Part shown: one piece after another, positions 53,306-64,000 of the stretch | Numbering within the stretch: position 1 is the stretch's first letter | Layout: the number at the start of each line of letters is the position of its first letter | The notes under the pieces: generated by a model | What the model saw: only the letters and a program-made list of their open reading frames with translations | Databases searched by the model: none | What the model was told of the DNA's origin: nothing | Program-made: the position numbers and the translations under genes | Assembly: GCF_001044395.1 (NCBI RefSeq) | Contig: NZ_JANU01000005.1 | Coordinates: 1-64,000, forward strand | DNA length: 64,000 nt | Reading direction: 5' to 3' | Origin: Caenimonas sp. SL110 | GTDB taxonomy: Bacteria > Pseudomonadota > Gammaproteobacteria > Burkholderiales > Burkholderiaceae_C

Positions 53306-53677
53306 TCAGAGGGCGACGAAAGACGGCGGGCCGCGCGCGGGCAGCGATGCGGCGGCGACCTTCGCAAACTGCGAGGAGGTGTCGGCGGATTGCGGTTGCG
53401 CGAGATTGACCTGACTGGAAAAGGCCGATCCATAGGCAACCGGCGGCGCCCCTGCGATCAGGCACAGGGGGCAATCGAGCGTGTGGCTGGATGCGGCTGT
53501 CGTGCTGTCGTCGCCCGTGGCAACCAGCTTGATTGCACCCGAAGCCGAACACACGAGCTCCATGCCCACCGGCTTGACCACCGGTGAGGCAACGGCCGCG
53601 CCAATCGACAAAACGAACCACGCCAGCACGAGGCGGGCGAGAAACGATGCCCTTCGAAGGGACTGGAGCGGCTGCAT
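53306..53677 (-). CDS. DUF2946 family protein
   Basis: A 123-residue exported or membrane-bound protein with one N-terminal hydrophobic segment (about 12-30). It has a [10 protein letters not shown] stretch and the [15 protein letters not shown] motif, which are DUF2946 marks. The family is common beside copper-resistance genes. It lies 60 nt upstream of the YcnI-PCuAC gene in the same direction, which supports a metal role. Confidence 0.82.
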   Translation of the reverse strand: MQPLQSLRRASFLARLVLAWFVLSIGAAVASPVVKPVGMELVCSASGAIKLVATGDDSTTAASSHTLDCPLCLIAGAPPVAYGSAFSSQVNLAQPQSADTSSQFAKVAAASLPARGPPSFVAL

Positions 53678-53725
53678 GGCGGCAATTATCTCAAACCGTC
53701 CAGCGACTCCCAGACCCCGGGGGTT

Positions 53726-54529
53726 TCAGAAATTCGGGGAACGGCGCTCCCGCAGCGACGCCACGCCTTCGCGCACATCAGGCCCGGCAAAGCCCATGAA
53801 TTCAAGCGCCAGCGATGCATCGAAGGCAGGACCGGCCTGGCGCAGCCAGTTGTTGAGCGAGTACTTGGTCCACCGGATCGCCGTCTGCGAGCCCGTCGCC
53901 AGCCGGTCCGCGATGCCGTAGGCCTTGTCCAGCAACTGCGCATCCTCGACGGCCAGCGACACGAGGCCGATGCGCTCGGCTTCCTCGCCGCTCACCGGCT
54001 CGCACAGCAGCAGGTAGTACTTGGCCTTGGCCATGCCGCACAGCAGCGGCCAGACAATCGCGGCATGGTCGCCGGCTGCAACCCCCAGCCGGGTGTGCCC
54101 ATCGACGATCTTGGCCGACTTTGCAGCAACAGAGATATCTGCCAGCAGGCCGGCGACAAGACCCGCTCCCACCGCCGGTCCGTGCAACGCACTCACGATC
54201 GGCTTGTCGCAGTTGATGACGTTGTAGACCAGGTCCCTCGCTTCCTTCCAGACGCGGGTGCGCACTTCAAAGTCCTGCGCCATGCTCTCCACCAGTTCCA
54301 GGTCGCCGCCGCCTGAAAATCCCAATCCCTCACCGCGCAACACAGCGCACCGCACCGTGTCGTCGGCGCTCACGTCTCGCCAGATTTCCGTCAGCTCGCG
54401 ATGCCCGGCGTGGCCTGCCGTTGGCAGCTTGCCGTTGAGCGCGCGCATCTGGATGTCGAGCACGCTGTCCTGCGGGCCCCGGCGGGTGATGGAAAGGGTC
54501 GTGTAACGCGAGTAATCCACGGTGCTCAT
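53726..54529 (-). CDS. Enoyl-CoA hydratase/isomerase family protein
   Basis: A 267-residue crotonase. The oxyanion segment is [13 protein letters not shown] near residues 70-82, and [18 protein letters not shown] follows. The later catalytic position is in [14 protein letters not shown], where Glu of classic hydratases is not evident. The ATG at 54529 gives [20 protein letters not shown]. The substrate is unknown. It is divergent from otsB. Confidence 0.85.
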   Translation of the reverse strand: MSTVDYSRYTTLSITRRGPQDSVLDIQMRALNGKLPTAGHAGHRELTEIWRDVSADDTVRCAVLRGEGLGFSGGGDLELVESMAQDFEVRTRVWKEARDLVYNVINCDKPIVSALHGPAVGAGLVAGLLADISVAAKSAKIVDGHTRLGVAAGDHAAIVWPLLCGMAKAKYYLLLCEPVSGEEAERIGLVSLAVEDAQLLDKAYGIADRLATGSQTAIRWTKYSLNNWLRQAGPAFDASLALEFMGFAGPDVREGVASLRERRSPNF

Positions 54530-54687
54530 GGTCGAGGTCTCCAGATGTCGATGGTGCGAGCTTAAGTCTTGTGCGGGGTGCGAACCGCTGAGTCTCATTC
54601 ATCCTGTCAGGCCGTAGGTTTGGTCCTACGCCCGCTCGCGTGGCTCGGGTCTGGTCAACAACAGGGGCGGCTGTTAGCGTGGCTCGG

Positions 54688-55431
54688 ATGAATCTGGTGG
54701 ACATCCTGGTGCCTTCGAGCGCCCTTTTTCTCGACTTCGACGGCACGCTGGTGGACATCGCACCGCAACCTGACGAGGTCATCGTGCCGGCAGGCCTGGT
54801 CCAGATGCTGGACGCGCTCAACACCTACCTCGGCGGCGCACTCGCGCTGATCTCGGGCCGTCCTTTGGCCCAAATCGACGCTTTCCTGCATCCGCTGAAG
54901 TTGCCGGCTGCCGGCGTGCATGGCGCCGAACGCCGCGGCGCCAACGGCGAGGTAGCCCTGCTGACCACGCAGCCCCTGCAACAGGTCGAAGACGCAGCGC
55001 GCGCACTGGCGGCTCGTTATCCCGACCTGCTGGTGGAAACCAAGCGAGGCTCTGTCGCGCTGCATTACCGGCAGGCGCCCGAGCTGCAAGACCAGTGCAT
55101 CGCCGCCATGCAGGCAGCCGTCGAGGACTCGCCCGGCATGTCGCTGCTCAAGGGCAAGATGGTGGTCGAGGCCAAGCCGGGCGGTGCGAGCAAGGGGCTT
55201 GCCATCGAGGCCTTCATGCACGAAGCGCCGTTTGCCGGACGCCGGCCGGTGTTCGTGGGCGACGACGTGACCGACGAAGTCGGATTCGCGACCGTGCAGC
55301 GCCTGCAGGGGCTGGGCGTCAAGGTGGGTGAAGGCCCATCGGTCGCATGGCAGCGCGTCGAATCCCCCGCGCAATTTCGCCTTCAACTCCACGACGCCGT
55401 GGCCCGCAAGGCCGGAAAGGTCAACGCATGA
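54688..55431 (+). CDS. otsB: Trehalose-6-phosphate phosphatase
   Basis: A 247-residue HAD-superfamily phosphatase. The nucleophile motif is FLDFDGTLVD near residues 12-21, and the last HAD motif is VFVGDDVTDE. The ATG at 54688 is chosen; longer frames lack homology. It opens the operon otsB-GH15-otsA and overlaps the next gene by 4 nt (ATGA). Confidence 0.92.
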   Translation: MNLVDILVPSSALFLDFDGTLVDIAPQPDEVIVPAGLVQMLDALNTYLGGALALISGRPLAQIDAFLHPLKLPAAGVHGAERRGANGEVALLTTQPLQQVEDAARALAARYPDLLVETKRGSVALHYRQAPELQDQCIAAMQAAVEDSPGMSLLKGKMVVEAKPGGASKGLAIEAFMHEAPFAGRRPVFVGDDVTDEVGFATVQRLQGLGVKVGEGPSVAWQRVESPAQFRLQLHDAVARKAGKVNA

Positions 55432-57229
55432 ACGTGCCGGTGCAAACCTATGAGCAGTCCCTGAAACTCGGCGTCGTCGGCAATTGCGCATTCAGTGCGC
55501 TGATCGACGACCGCGCCAGCATCGTGTGGTCGTGCCTGCCGCGCTTCGATGGGGACCCGGTGTTCAACCGCCTGCTGGACGGCAGCGACAACGGCAGTCA
55601 CTGGTCGTTCGAGCTGGAGCACTTTGCGCGCAGCGAACAGCACTACGAGCCCAACACCGCCATCTTGCGCACGCGCCTGTACGACGAGCAGGGCCAGGGC
55701 ATAGAGATCACCGATTTCGCGCCGCGTTTTTTCAATCGCGGTCGCATGTTCAGGCCGCTCACGCTGGTGAGGCGGGTCAGGGTGCTCTCAGGATCACCTC
55801 GCGTGCGCGTGCTGCTGCGGCCCCGCTTCGACTACGGACGGCAGGTGCCAACCGTCACCCAGGGCAGCACGCATCTGCGGTTCGTCGGCGCCGCGCAGAC
55901 GCTGCGCGTCAACAGCGATGCGCCGCTCAGCTACCTCATGTCCGAGACTTTCTTCGTGCTGGACCGGCCGATGAATTTCATCCTCGGTCCTGACGAAACA
56001 CTCACCTCGGGCATCGAAGACACGGCCATTCATTTCGAGCAGGAGACCGCGACCTACTGGCGCTCGTGGACGCGCGCGCTGTCGCTTCCGCTGGAATGGC
56101 AGGACGCGGTGATCCGCGCGGCGATCACATTGAAGATGACGCTCTTCGAGGACACCGGCGCGATCGTTGCGGCGATGACCACCAGCATCCCCGAAGCACC
56201 CGGCAGCGGCCGCAACTGGGACTACCGCTTTTGCTGGTTGCGCGATGCGTTCTTCGTGGTGCGGGCGCTCAACAGCCTGTCCGAAGTCGCCACGATGGAA
56301 GAGTACCTGCGGTGGCTCAACAACATCGTCGTGCGCTCCAACGGCGGCCACATCCAGCCGCTGTACGGCATCGGCCAGGAAGAGCAGCTCCCCGAAGAAA
56401 TCCTGTCGCACCTGCCCGGCTATCGCGGCATGGGGCCGGTGCGTGTGGGCAACCAGGCGCAGGAACATTTCCAGCATGACGTGTACGGCAACATCATCCT
56501 GGGTGCGTCGCAGTCGTTCCACGATCACCGCTTGTTCCGTCGCGCAGGCAAGGCGGAGTTCGCCTACCTTGAAGCGGTCGGCGAGCAGGCGTTTCGCGTC
56601 TATGACAAGCCCGACGCCGGCATGTGGGAGTTGCGCACGCGAGCGCGCATCCACACGTCGTCCGCACTCATGAGCTGGGCCGCCTGCGACCGGCTCGCCA
56701 AGGTCGCCGCTGCACTGAAGATGCCCGACCGCATCCGCTACTGGCGCGAGCGCGCCGACGTGATTCGTGCGCGCATCCTGAGTGAAGCCTGGAGCGATGA
56801 ACGACAGGCCTTTGCAGAAAGCTTCGGCGGACGCGACCTCGATGCCAGCGTGCTGCTCATGGCCGAGGTGAACTTCATCGACCCCAACGATGCGCGTTTT
56901 GTCTCCACCGTCGAGGCGCTGGAAAAGCACCTGTGCGACGGCCCGTACATGCGACGCTACGAGGCACCCGATGACTTCGGCAAACCCGAGACAGCGTTCA
57001 ACATCTGCACCTTCTGGCGCATCGACGCGCTCGCACGGATCGGGCGCAAATCGGAGGCGCGCGAAATCTTTGAGGTGATGCTCAAGAGCCGCAACCCGCT
57101 CGGCCTGCTGTCCGAAGACACGCACCCCGTCACCGGCGAAATGTGGGGCAACTTTCCACAGACCTATTCGCTGGTCGGCACGATCAACGCCGCCGTGCGT
57201 TTGTCAGCGCCGTGGGACACGGTCATCTG

Positions 57230-57230
<1 letters not shown>
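55428..57230 (+). CDS. Glycoside hydrolase family 15 protein (glucoamylase/trehalase type)
   Basis: A 600-residue protein with an N-terminal beta-sandwich domain (about 1-250, DYGRQVP) and an (alpha/alpha)6 barrel. Marks are GSGRNWDYRFCWLRDAFFVV, a WELRTRARIHTSSALMSWAA segment and ADLHEDTHPVTGE-like LLSEDTHPVTGEMWGNFPQT near the end. No signal peptide is visible, so it is cytosolic. Placed between otsB and otsA it likely acts on trehalose or a related glucan. Confidence 0.9.
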
Positions 57231-58648
<1,418 letters not shown>

Positions 58649-58651
58649 CGC

Positions 58652-59662
58652 TTAACGCGGCGCAGCCATCTTCTGCTCGATCGCCCCAAAAACACTCTGC
58701 CCATCCACACCCTTCATCTCGATGCGAATCGTGTCGCCGAACTTCATGAATTCAGTCGATGGCTTTCCGTTCTGGATGGTTTCGATCGCGCGCTTCTCCG
58801 CAATGCAGCTGTAGCCCTTGGGCCACTCGGTCTTGCCGTTCTTGCCTTCCACGCCCTTGTTGCTCACCGTCCCCGAGCCGATGATGCTGCCCGCGCGCAC
58901 ATTGCGCGTCTTGCACACATGCGCAATCAGCTGGCCGAAGTGAAACGTCATCTCCGGGCCGGCTTCGCACATGCCGACCTTGCGGCCGTTCCAGGTGCTT
59001 TGCAGCGTGAGATGCAGGCGCCCCTTGTCCCATGAATCGCCCAGCTCGTCGAGCGTCACGGCAACCGGGCTGAAGGCCGTCGCGGGCTTGCCCTGGAAAA
59101 AGCCGAAGCCCTTGGTCAGCTCGGCCGGGATGAGGTTTCGCAGGCTCACGTCATTGGCAATCATCACGAGCCGGATGCCGTCCAGCGCCTGCTCGGGCGA
59201 GGCCATCATCGGCACGTCGCCGGTGATGACAGCAATCTCGGCCTCGAAGTCGATGCCGTACTCTTCTTTGGGCACGATGACATCGTCGTTCGGTCCCAGG
59301 AAATCATCGCTGCCACCTTGATACATCAGCGGATCGGTGTAGAACGAATGCGGCACTTCGCTGTCGCGCGCTGCCCGCACCAGCTCGACGTGGTTGATGT
59401 ACGCCGACCCATCAGCCCACTGGTAGGCGCGTGGCAAAGGGGCCATGCACTGCGCGGTATCGAACGCAAACGCGTGGCGCGCCTTGCCGTTGTTGAGCGT
59501 GTCGTAGAGGTCCTGCAGCTGGGGCGAGATGAAGCCCCAGTCGTCCAGCACCTGCTGCATGCGGTCGGCAATGCCGGTCGCATAATGAGCAGTACTCAGG
59601 TCGCGCGAGACCACGACCAGCTGGCCGTCGCGTGAACCGTCCTTGTAAGTGGCGAGCTTCAT
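58652..59662 (-). CDS. Fumarylacetoacetate hydrolase family protein
   Basis: A 336-residue FAH-family hydrolase. Residues EEYGIDFEAEIAVITGDVP hold the metal-binding glutamates near 133-150. RAGSIIGSGTVSNKGVEG is near 255. The long N-terminal domain matches fumarylacetoacetases of aromatic catabolism (homogentisate route). The partner homogentisate dioxygenase is not in the window. It is divergent from an IclR regulator, which probably controls it. Confidence 0.88.
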   Translation of the reverse strand: MKLATYKDGSRDGQLVVVSRDLSTAHYATGIADRMQQVLDDWGFISPQLQDLYDTLNNGKARHAFAFDTAQCMAPLPRAYQWADGSAYINHVELVRAARDSEVPHSFYTDPLMYQGGSDDFLGPNDDVIVPKEEYGIDFEAEIAVITGDVPMMASPEQALDGIRLVMIANDVSLRNLIPAELTKGFGFFQGKPATAFSPVAVTLDELGDSWDKGRLHLTLQSTWNGRKVGMCEAGPEMTFHFGQLIAHVCKTRNVRAGSIIGSGTVSNKGVEGKNGKTEWPKGYSCIAEKRAIETIQNGKPSTEFMKFGDTIRIEMKGVDGQSVFGAIEQKMAAPR

Positions 59663-59724
59663 GTGTTTCGTTGTCCGGTGATGGCGAATGCGCTAGAGTC
59701 CAGCGCCATTACGCATTGTGAAAT

Positions 59725-59745
59725 GAATTTACCTAATCGAAATTC
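59725..59745. promoter_or_regulatory. Inverted repeat, possible IclR operator
   Basis: GAATTT and AAATTC are 6-bp inverted arms with a 9-bp AT-rich centre in the 110-bp gap between the FAH hydrolase and iclR-type genes. The position fits a shared operator. This is inference only. Confidence 0.4.
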
Positions 59746-59772
59746 TAGCGGAAGCACCCTGCGCGAAACGCG

Positions 59773-60570
59773 ATGGACAGCACGGCCAACATGACCAAGG
59801 AGCGCGCAGGCATACAGTCTGTCGAAGTCGGCTTCGCGCTGCTCGAAGTGCTCTCGCAGGCCCACGGCCCGCTGATGCTGCGTGACCTGGCCGCGGCTGC
59901 GGGCATGAGCGCCGCCAAGGCCCATCGCTACCTGGTGAGCTTCCAGCGCCTGCAACTGGTGGTGCAGGACAGCTCGAACACGCGCTACGACCTCGGGCCC
60001 GCCGCGCTCAAGCTCGGGCTCGCATCACTGTCACGGCTCGATGCGATCAAGCTCGCGCGCGAACGCATCGCCCCGTTGATGGAGATGATCGGCCACACGC
60101 TGGCGCTGGCGGTGTGGGGCAATCACGGCCCGACCATCGTGCACTGGGAAGAATCACCGCAAGCCGTCACCGTCAACCTGCGCCTGGGCGATGTGATGCC
60201 CCTGCTGTCGTCGGCCACCGGGCGCTGCTTTGCGGCGTTCGTTTCGCGCGACGCCATCACGCCCTTGCTCAAGGACGAAATCGCGCGCGCGCACAAGCAG
60301 GGCCGCACCGATGTCCCTGCGAACCTGGCCGACGCGCGGGCGCTACTGGGCGAGGTTCGCCAACGCGGCGCGGCGCGCGTGGTGGACACCTTGCTGCAGG
60401 GCATCGTCGGCTTTTGCGTGCCGGTGTTCGACGCCGATGGACACATCGCCCTGGGTATCGTTGCACTCGGGCCCAAGGGCAGCTTTGACCCCGAGTGGGA
60501 CGGCGCAGTCCACACGCCGCTGCTGGAAGCCGCGAGGCAGCTGTCGAGCGACCTGGGATTCAGGCATTGA
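59773..60570 (+). CDS. IclR-family transcriptional regulator
   Basis: A 265-residue regulator. The N-terminal winged helix (VEVGFALLEVLSQAHGPLML, GMSAAKAHRYLVSFQRLQLV) is residues about 15-80. The C-terminal IclR effector domain (GNHGPTIVHWEESP, LLQGIVGFCVPVFDADGHI) follows. It is divergent from the FAH hydrolase gene and likely controls it. The next gene starts 11 nt later. Confidence 0.92.
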   Translation: MDSTANMTKERAGIQSVEVGFALLEVLSQAHGPLMLRDLAAAAGMSAAKAHRYLVSFQRLQLVVQDSSNTRYDLGPAALKLGLASLSRLDAIKLARERIAPLMEMIGHTLALAVWGNHGPTIVHWEESPQAVTVNLRLGDVMPLLSSATGRCFAAFVSRDAITPLLKDEIARAHKQGRTDVPANLADARALLGEVRQRGAARVVDTLLQGIVGFCVPVFDADGHIALGIVALGPKGSFDPEWDGAVHTPLLEAARQLSSDLGFRH

Positions 60571-60581
60571 TTGCCAAGCCG

Positions 60582-61619
60582 ATGGCGCACCGCACGCCCC
60601 TGGCGCTGATCGCAGTGGGCGTGATCGCCGCGCACGTCGTGCTGCTGCAATCGGTCAGCCTGCAGCTGCAGCCGCCAGACCCGCTCTCGGTCAAGGCCCT
60701 CATCACCCGCACGCTGGTAACGCCGGAAGCCGCGCCCGCCGCAACCGAGGCCCCACCAGCACCAGCGGCTCCCGCGCCGCTTCGTCCGGCACGCACAACC
60801 CGCTCCGTTCGCGCTGCTGCGCCAGACATGGCCGCGCAGCCTTCCGCTCCTGCGTCGGCGCCTGTTGCCACAGCATCTGCATCGAAGCCTGCCGAAACCC
60901 CGCCGCCTTCATCCGCCCCGGTGGCCGAGGCGCCCGCCCCACCGCCCGCACCCTCCCAGCCAGCCACGCCAGCGGTCGCCCTGGCCATCCCCGGCTCCAT
61001 CAAGCTGAACTACAAGGTGTTCGCCGTTTATCGCGGGCAGGACCGCCAGTTGAGCGGCTCTCTTCAGTGGCGTCATGACGGCGTGAACTACGACGCGAGG
61101 CTGGAGATGAGCGTGCCCCTGCTCGGCACGCGCAGCGACCACAGCGTGGGTCGCATCACGACCGAAGGCCTCGCGCCCCAGCGCTATGCCAGCAAGGCCA
61201 GAAACGAGGAAGCCACCCACTTCGACCGGGACAGGGGCCGCATCGTGTTCAGCGCCAACAAGCCCGAGGCCGCGCTGATGGCGGGCGCGCAGGACAGGCT
61301 CAGTGTCCTGCTGCAGCTTTCGGCGTTGGTGGGCGGCAGTCCGGCGAAGTTCCGCGCGGGCACTTCCGTCACGATCCAGACGGCCGGTCCACGCGATGCG
61401 GAGCCCTGGATCTTCACCGTCGAAGGCGAGGAGCAGCTGCAGTTGCCCGGTGGCGCGATGAGTGCATTGAAGCTCACGCGAATGCCCCGAAAGGAGTTCG
61501 ACCAGAAGGTGGAACTGTGGCTCGCACCCGGCATGGATTACGTCCCGGTGCGCGTGCGTCTTACAAATGCAAACGGGGATAGTTTCGACCAGCAGTGGTC
61601 CGGCACCGACAAGGGCTGA
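60582..61619 (+). CDS. DUF3108 family protein with TonB-like Pro/Ala-rich N-terminus
   Basis: A 345-residue protein from the ATG at 60582. An N-terminal membrane anchor or signal (LALIAVGVIAAHVVLLQSV) is followed by a Pro/Ala-rich span of about 90 residues, as in TonB-like proteins. The C-terminal ~200 residues match DUF3108 (KLNYKVFAVYRGQDRQLSGS, TLRMPRKEFDQKVELW-like). It may act in the periplasm. The function is unknown. A TTG overlapping the IclR stop is an alternative start. Confidence 0.78.
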   Translation: MAHRTPLALIAVGVIAAHVVLLQSVSLQLQPPDPLSVKALITRTLVTPEAAPAATEAPPAPAAPAPLRPARTTRSVRAAAPDMAAQPSAPASAPVATASASKPAETPPPSSAPVAEAPAPPPAPSQPATPAVALAIPGSIKLNYKVFAVYRGQDRQLSGSLQWRHDGVNYDARLEMSVPLLGTRSDHSVGRITTEGLAPQRYASKARNEEATHFDRDRGRIVFSANKPEAALMAGAQDRLSVLLQLSALVGGSPAKFRAGTSVTIQTAGPRDAEPWIFTVEGEEQLQLPGGAMSALKLTRMPRKEFDQKVELWLAPGMDYVPVRVRLTNANGDSFDQQWSGTDKG

Positions 61620-61728
61620 TCAGCCACCTGCTTACTGTGGGACCCAAGGACGGCCTTGCAGCGTTTTCCCGGTCATCCTTGAAACCGGCGCAAACGTTGC
61701 CATATCTATAGGCAGTAAAGGACCCCAA

Positions 61729-62001
61729 ATGCAAATGCTCTATGACTCCGAATCGTTCGTCGTCGTTCACATGCAGGCCAATGAAGCCCAGGACGGGGAA
61801 CCCATGCCTCGCCTGGCTCGCCATGGCTTCGAGATCGTCGACAAGCGTTCGAACAAGGAGGTTTACCTTGATGGTGCCTGGGCCGACACCTTCCAGCGCC
61901 AGATCACGGCCTGGCAGCTGAACACGCCAACGCAGGAAGAAGTCGAGGAAACGCTCGACGGCTACGCCGAGCTTGCGCAGAACCCACTGGTGATGCACTA
62001 A
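61729..62001 (+). CDS. DUF3567 family small protein
   Basis: A 90-residue protein starting MQMLYDSESFVVVHMQANEA. It has the Burkholderiales-specific core LARHGFEIVDKRSNKEVYLD and GAWADTFQRQITAWQ. The ATG at 61729 is supported by an AAAGGACCCC-type site just before it. The function is unknown. Confidence 0.85.
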   Translation: MQMLYDSESFVVVHMQANEAQDGEPMPRLARHGFEIVDKRSNKEVYLDGAWADTFQRQITAWQLNTPTQEEVEETLDGYAELAQNPLVMH

Positions 62002-62059
62002 GCCGCGCAGCGATACGCGGGAAGTGCCGAGCCCAACTCTTAGGGCCGGTGGCATTCGG

Positions 62060-62839
62060 TCATTTGCGACGACCCATGAGTATCGGTTGAAAAAACACGT
62101 CGTCGTGACGTTCCACATTCACGAACCCCGCCTCGACCATCAGGTGTCGAAGCCGAGCAATGGACACAGCGTAGTAGCGACTTCGGACCACAAGCGTCTT
62201 GCACGCGCCGTCCGCAGATTCCGTGGTGAGGTACATGCGCAAGTCGTACTGGTCGCCGTCCCACTCCCACGCTTGCACAGCCACAAAGCGGTTCCCGTTC
62301 GCGTCACGTCTCAGTCCGTACGGCCGCACGTCAGGATTTTTGCGCTCCAGCTCAGCGTAGTCACGGACGGAAATTAGGACTATCCCGTTTGGTCGAAGGC
62401 ATCGGTAGCAACTGCGAAGGCTTTGCAGAATCTGGTCGTCTGACAGCAGGTGCGGGAGGCTGTTGTCGCACGCGATGACTGCAGCCATGGAGCCCGGGGC
62501 GACTTGAGCCAGTGTTCGCAGGTCGTCGACGTAGGCGTCAGCTTCAAGCGTTTGGCGGGCCAGTTCGGTCTTGAGCCGGTCGATGGCCCCGGGTGAGATG
62601 TCGGAAGCGATGACACGAAATCCTTGCCTCAAGAGACCGATCGTCTGTGTGCCGATGCCGCAGGCCGCGTCGAGCACCGGGCCCTCCAGTGGAACCCCCT
62701 GAGCGATGAACAACGCCCCGAGCGCCGCGCCTTGGCTGGAGATGGCACTGTCCCAATCGCCGTAAAGGAGATGGTAGTAAGGAGCAAGCTCATCGTAGAA
62801 ATTCGCGGTCATACGTGATGCTGGATTGTCGATTACCAC
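62060..62839 (-). CDS. Class I SAM-dependent methyltransferase
   Basis: A 259-residue Rossmann-fold methyltransferase. Motif I is VLDAACGIGTQTIGLL near residue 56. The acidic residue after beta 2 is in VIASDISPGAI. The N-terminus FYDELAPYYHLLYGDW is common among small-molecule methyltransferases. The ATG at 62839 or the one nine codons later may be the start. The substrate is unknown. Confidence 0.85.
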   Translation of the reverse strand: MVIDNPASRMTANFYDELAPYYHLLYGDWDSAISSQGAALGALFIAQGVPLEGPVLDAACGIGTQTIGLLRQGFRVIASDISPGAIDRLKTELARQTLEADAYVDDLRTLAQVAPGSMAAVIACDNSLPHLLSDDQILQSLRSCYRCLRPNGIVLISVRDYAELERKNPDVRPYGLRRDANGNRFVAVQAWEWDGDQYDLRMYLTTESADGACKTLVVRSRYYAVSIARLRHLMVEAGFVNVERHDDVFFQPILMGRRK

Positions 62840-62842
62840 TGG

Positions 62843-63907
62843 TCAGCTTCCTCGGCGTTTCTCAACCCACCCATAAAGCGGCTCGACCAGAATCAGCACC
62901 GCCACCAGCCGAACCACCTGAAACGCCGTCACCACGGGCACGCCGAGTTGCAGCACCTTCGCGGTGATCGCCATCTCGGCGATGCCGCCGGGTGATGTAC
63001 CCAGGATCATCGTCGCCCAATGCAGTCCAGTGACCCTGGCGAGCACCACCGCAAACGCTGCGCACAGCGCAATCATCACCAGCGTTCCGACTAGCACCGA
63101 CCCCAGCCAGCGCGGCGCGGTTTTCACGAAATCCGCCGAGAAGCGAACGCCCAGGCTGATGCCGATCAGCAATTGCGCCGCATTGGTCGTCCATCCCGGC
63201 AGCGCAGACAACTCCACACCGCTCATCGTGATCGCCATCGCGACGATCAGCGCGCCCATGAACCACGGATTCGCCCGCTTGGTTCGCTGCATCAGCCACG
63301 CGCCCGTACCCGTTGCAGCCAGCAACACAGCCAGGCCGCCCCAATTGACGATGCGTGTTCCGGGCAAGGTCGCGTCCACGCCATGCACGCCGACGAAGGT
63401 CAGCGAAAACGGAATGACCAGCGTGACCACCAGCAGCCGGAGACTGTGCGCCGCAGCGACCAGCTCCGTGCGGCCACCTTCGCGTTCGGCCAGCAGGGTC
63501 ATCTCTGACGCCCCGCCGATCGCACCTGAAAAATAAGTGGTCGCGCGTTGCGCCTGCGGGCTGCCCCCGATGCGCGCGGCGTGACCCCAGTGCAGCCAGG
63601 CTCCGAACCCCCAGCCCAGGCCCAGCGCCCAGGCAATGCCCAGCAGGATGGCCCACCACAGGCTTGCCACCAGATGCGTCACATAGGGCGTGAAATAAAG
63701 ACCAAGCGCAGTCGCGATCAGCCACTGCCCGACATTGCGCAGCGGGCCGTAACTGCGCGTCGGCAAACCCAGGATTGATGCCACCGACGTCGCGACCAGC
63801 GGGCCGATCATCCAGGGGATGGGCGTTCGCAGCCAGCTGCACACCAGTGCGCCTGCCAGCGCCAGCAGCAGGGTGAGGACGATGCGAACGGGAAGGGTGG
63901 ACAGCAC
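62843..63907 (-). CDS. AbrB-family membrane protein (putative transporter)
   Basis: A 354-residue membrane protein with about ten hydrophobic helices and two repeats of the AbrB duplication. Marks are SWLRTPIPWMIGPLVATSVA and GTSPGGIAEMAITAKVLQLG. The family was once labelled ammonia monooxygenase, which has no support. The substrate is unknown. It starts near the right edge, 3 nt after the methyltransferase gene in gene order. Confidence 0.85.
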   Translation of the reverse strand: MLSTLPVRIVLTLLLALAGALVCSWLRTPIPWMIGPLVATSVASILGLPTRSYGPLRNVGQWLIATALGLYFTPYVTHLVASLWWAILLGIAWALGLGWGFGAWLHWGHAARIGGSPQAQRATTYFSGAIGGASEMTLLAEREGGRTELVAAAHSLRLLVVTLVIPFSLTFVGVHGVDATLPGTRIVNWGGLAVLLAATGTGAWLMQRTKRANPWFMGALIVAMAITMSGVELSALPGWTTNAAQLLIGISLGVRFSADFVKTAPRWLGSVLVGTLVMIALCAAFAVVLARVTGLHWATMILGTSPGGIAEMAITAKVLQLGVPVVTAFQVVRLVAVLILVEPLYGWVEKRRGS

Positions 63908-64000
63908 GGGAGACGGCAGATGGAAACGACAGGCAAACGGCGAGCAAAACGACGCCCAAACCGGCCAGGCGGCGCGAAGCTTTAGTATCGCCGCATGCGC

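Noticed and set aside
55794..57125. A 443-codon minus-strand frame opposite the GH15 gene
   Set aside because: It is an antisense shadow of a well-supported glycoside hydrolase.
63995..64000. A plus-strand ATG at the right edge
   Set aside because: Only two codons are visible, so no gene can be supported.

Overview
The window is a high-GC chromosomal segment of a beta-proteobacterium of the order Burkholderiales, most like the Comamonadaceae. The evidence is the ribosomal and housekeeping protein sequences, the C-minus types of S4 and S14, a Burkholderiales-style AmtB with a proline/alanine-rich N-terminal extension, and a PhaM-like protein. The spc/alpha ribosomal cluster starts at rplN right next to glpD, so it is detached from the S10 operon. 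This is inference from sequence; no database was searched.

Layout. 1-3384 (minus): the str operon rpsL-rpsG-fusA-tuf, with tuf cut by the window edge. 3537-7231 (minus): a tight set hemJ-vanZ-ferredoxin-hydrolase-dacA-like, preceded by a structured leader with an intrinsic terminator. 7565-10268 (plus): hemB, corA and a DUF1003 protein, divergent from hemJ. 10279-12501 (minus): GST, amidohydrolase and dienelactone hydrolase. 12603-14069 (plus): SDR and marC. 14041-18195 (minus): an Mla/MCE-type lipid transport operon with an appended cNMP-binding protein. 18356-24168 (plus): a catabolic operon of enoyl-CoA hydratase, AtuA-like protein, methylmalonate-semialdehyde dehydrogenase and GMC oxidoreductase. 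24184-27986: amtB, a candidate small RNA, a conserved unknown and a diheme cytochrome c.

28124-30119 is a small accessory scar between tRNA-Arg(CCG) and initiator tRNA-fMet. It holds a truncated integrase, a decayed IS3-family element and the C-terminal fragment of a GntR/FCD regulator. 30146-39166 (minus) is the spc/alpha ribosomal cluster from rplN to rplQ, driven by a near-consensus sigma70 promoter. The infA position in this cluster holds a full-length but broken IF-1 gene.

39362-64000 is mostly ordinary chromosome: glpD, proC, ubiA, DyP peroxidase, oxyR, recG, queA-tgt, a VirK-like protein, a FIST protein, PhaM-like, copper-handling YcnI-PCuAC plus DUF2946, enoyl-CoA hydratase, the trehalose operon otsB-GH15-otsA, an FAH hydrolase with a divergent IclR regulator, DUF3108, DUF3567, a methyltransferase and an AbrB-type membrane protein.

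The observations most worth a second look are the infA pseudogene inside an otherwise intact spc operon, the penicillin-binding protein without a KTG lysine, the terminator-ended structured leader before hemJ, a candidate small RNA divergent from amtB, and the island scar with a DDE transposase whose second Asp is Glu. I found no CRISPR array, prophage, rRNA or clear defence system.
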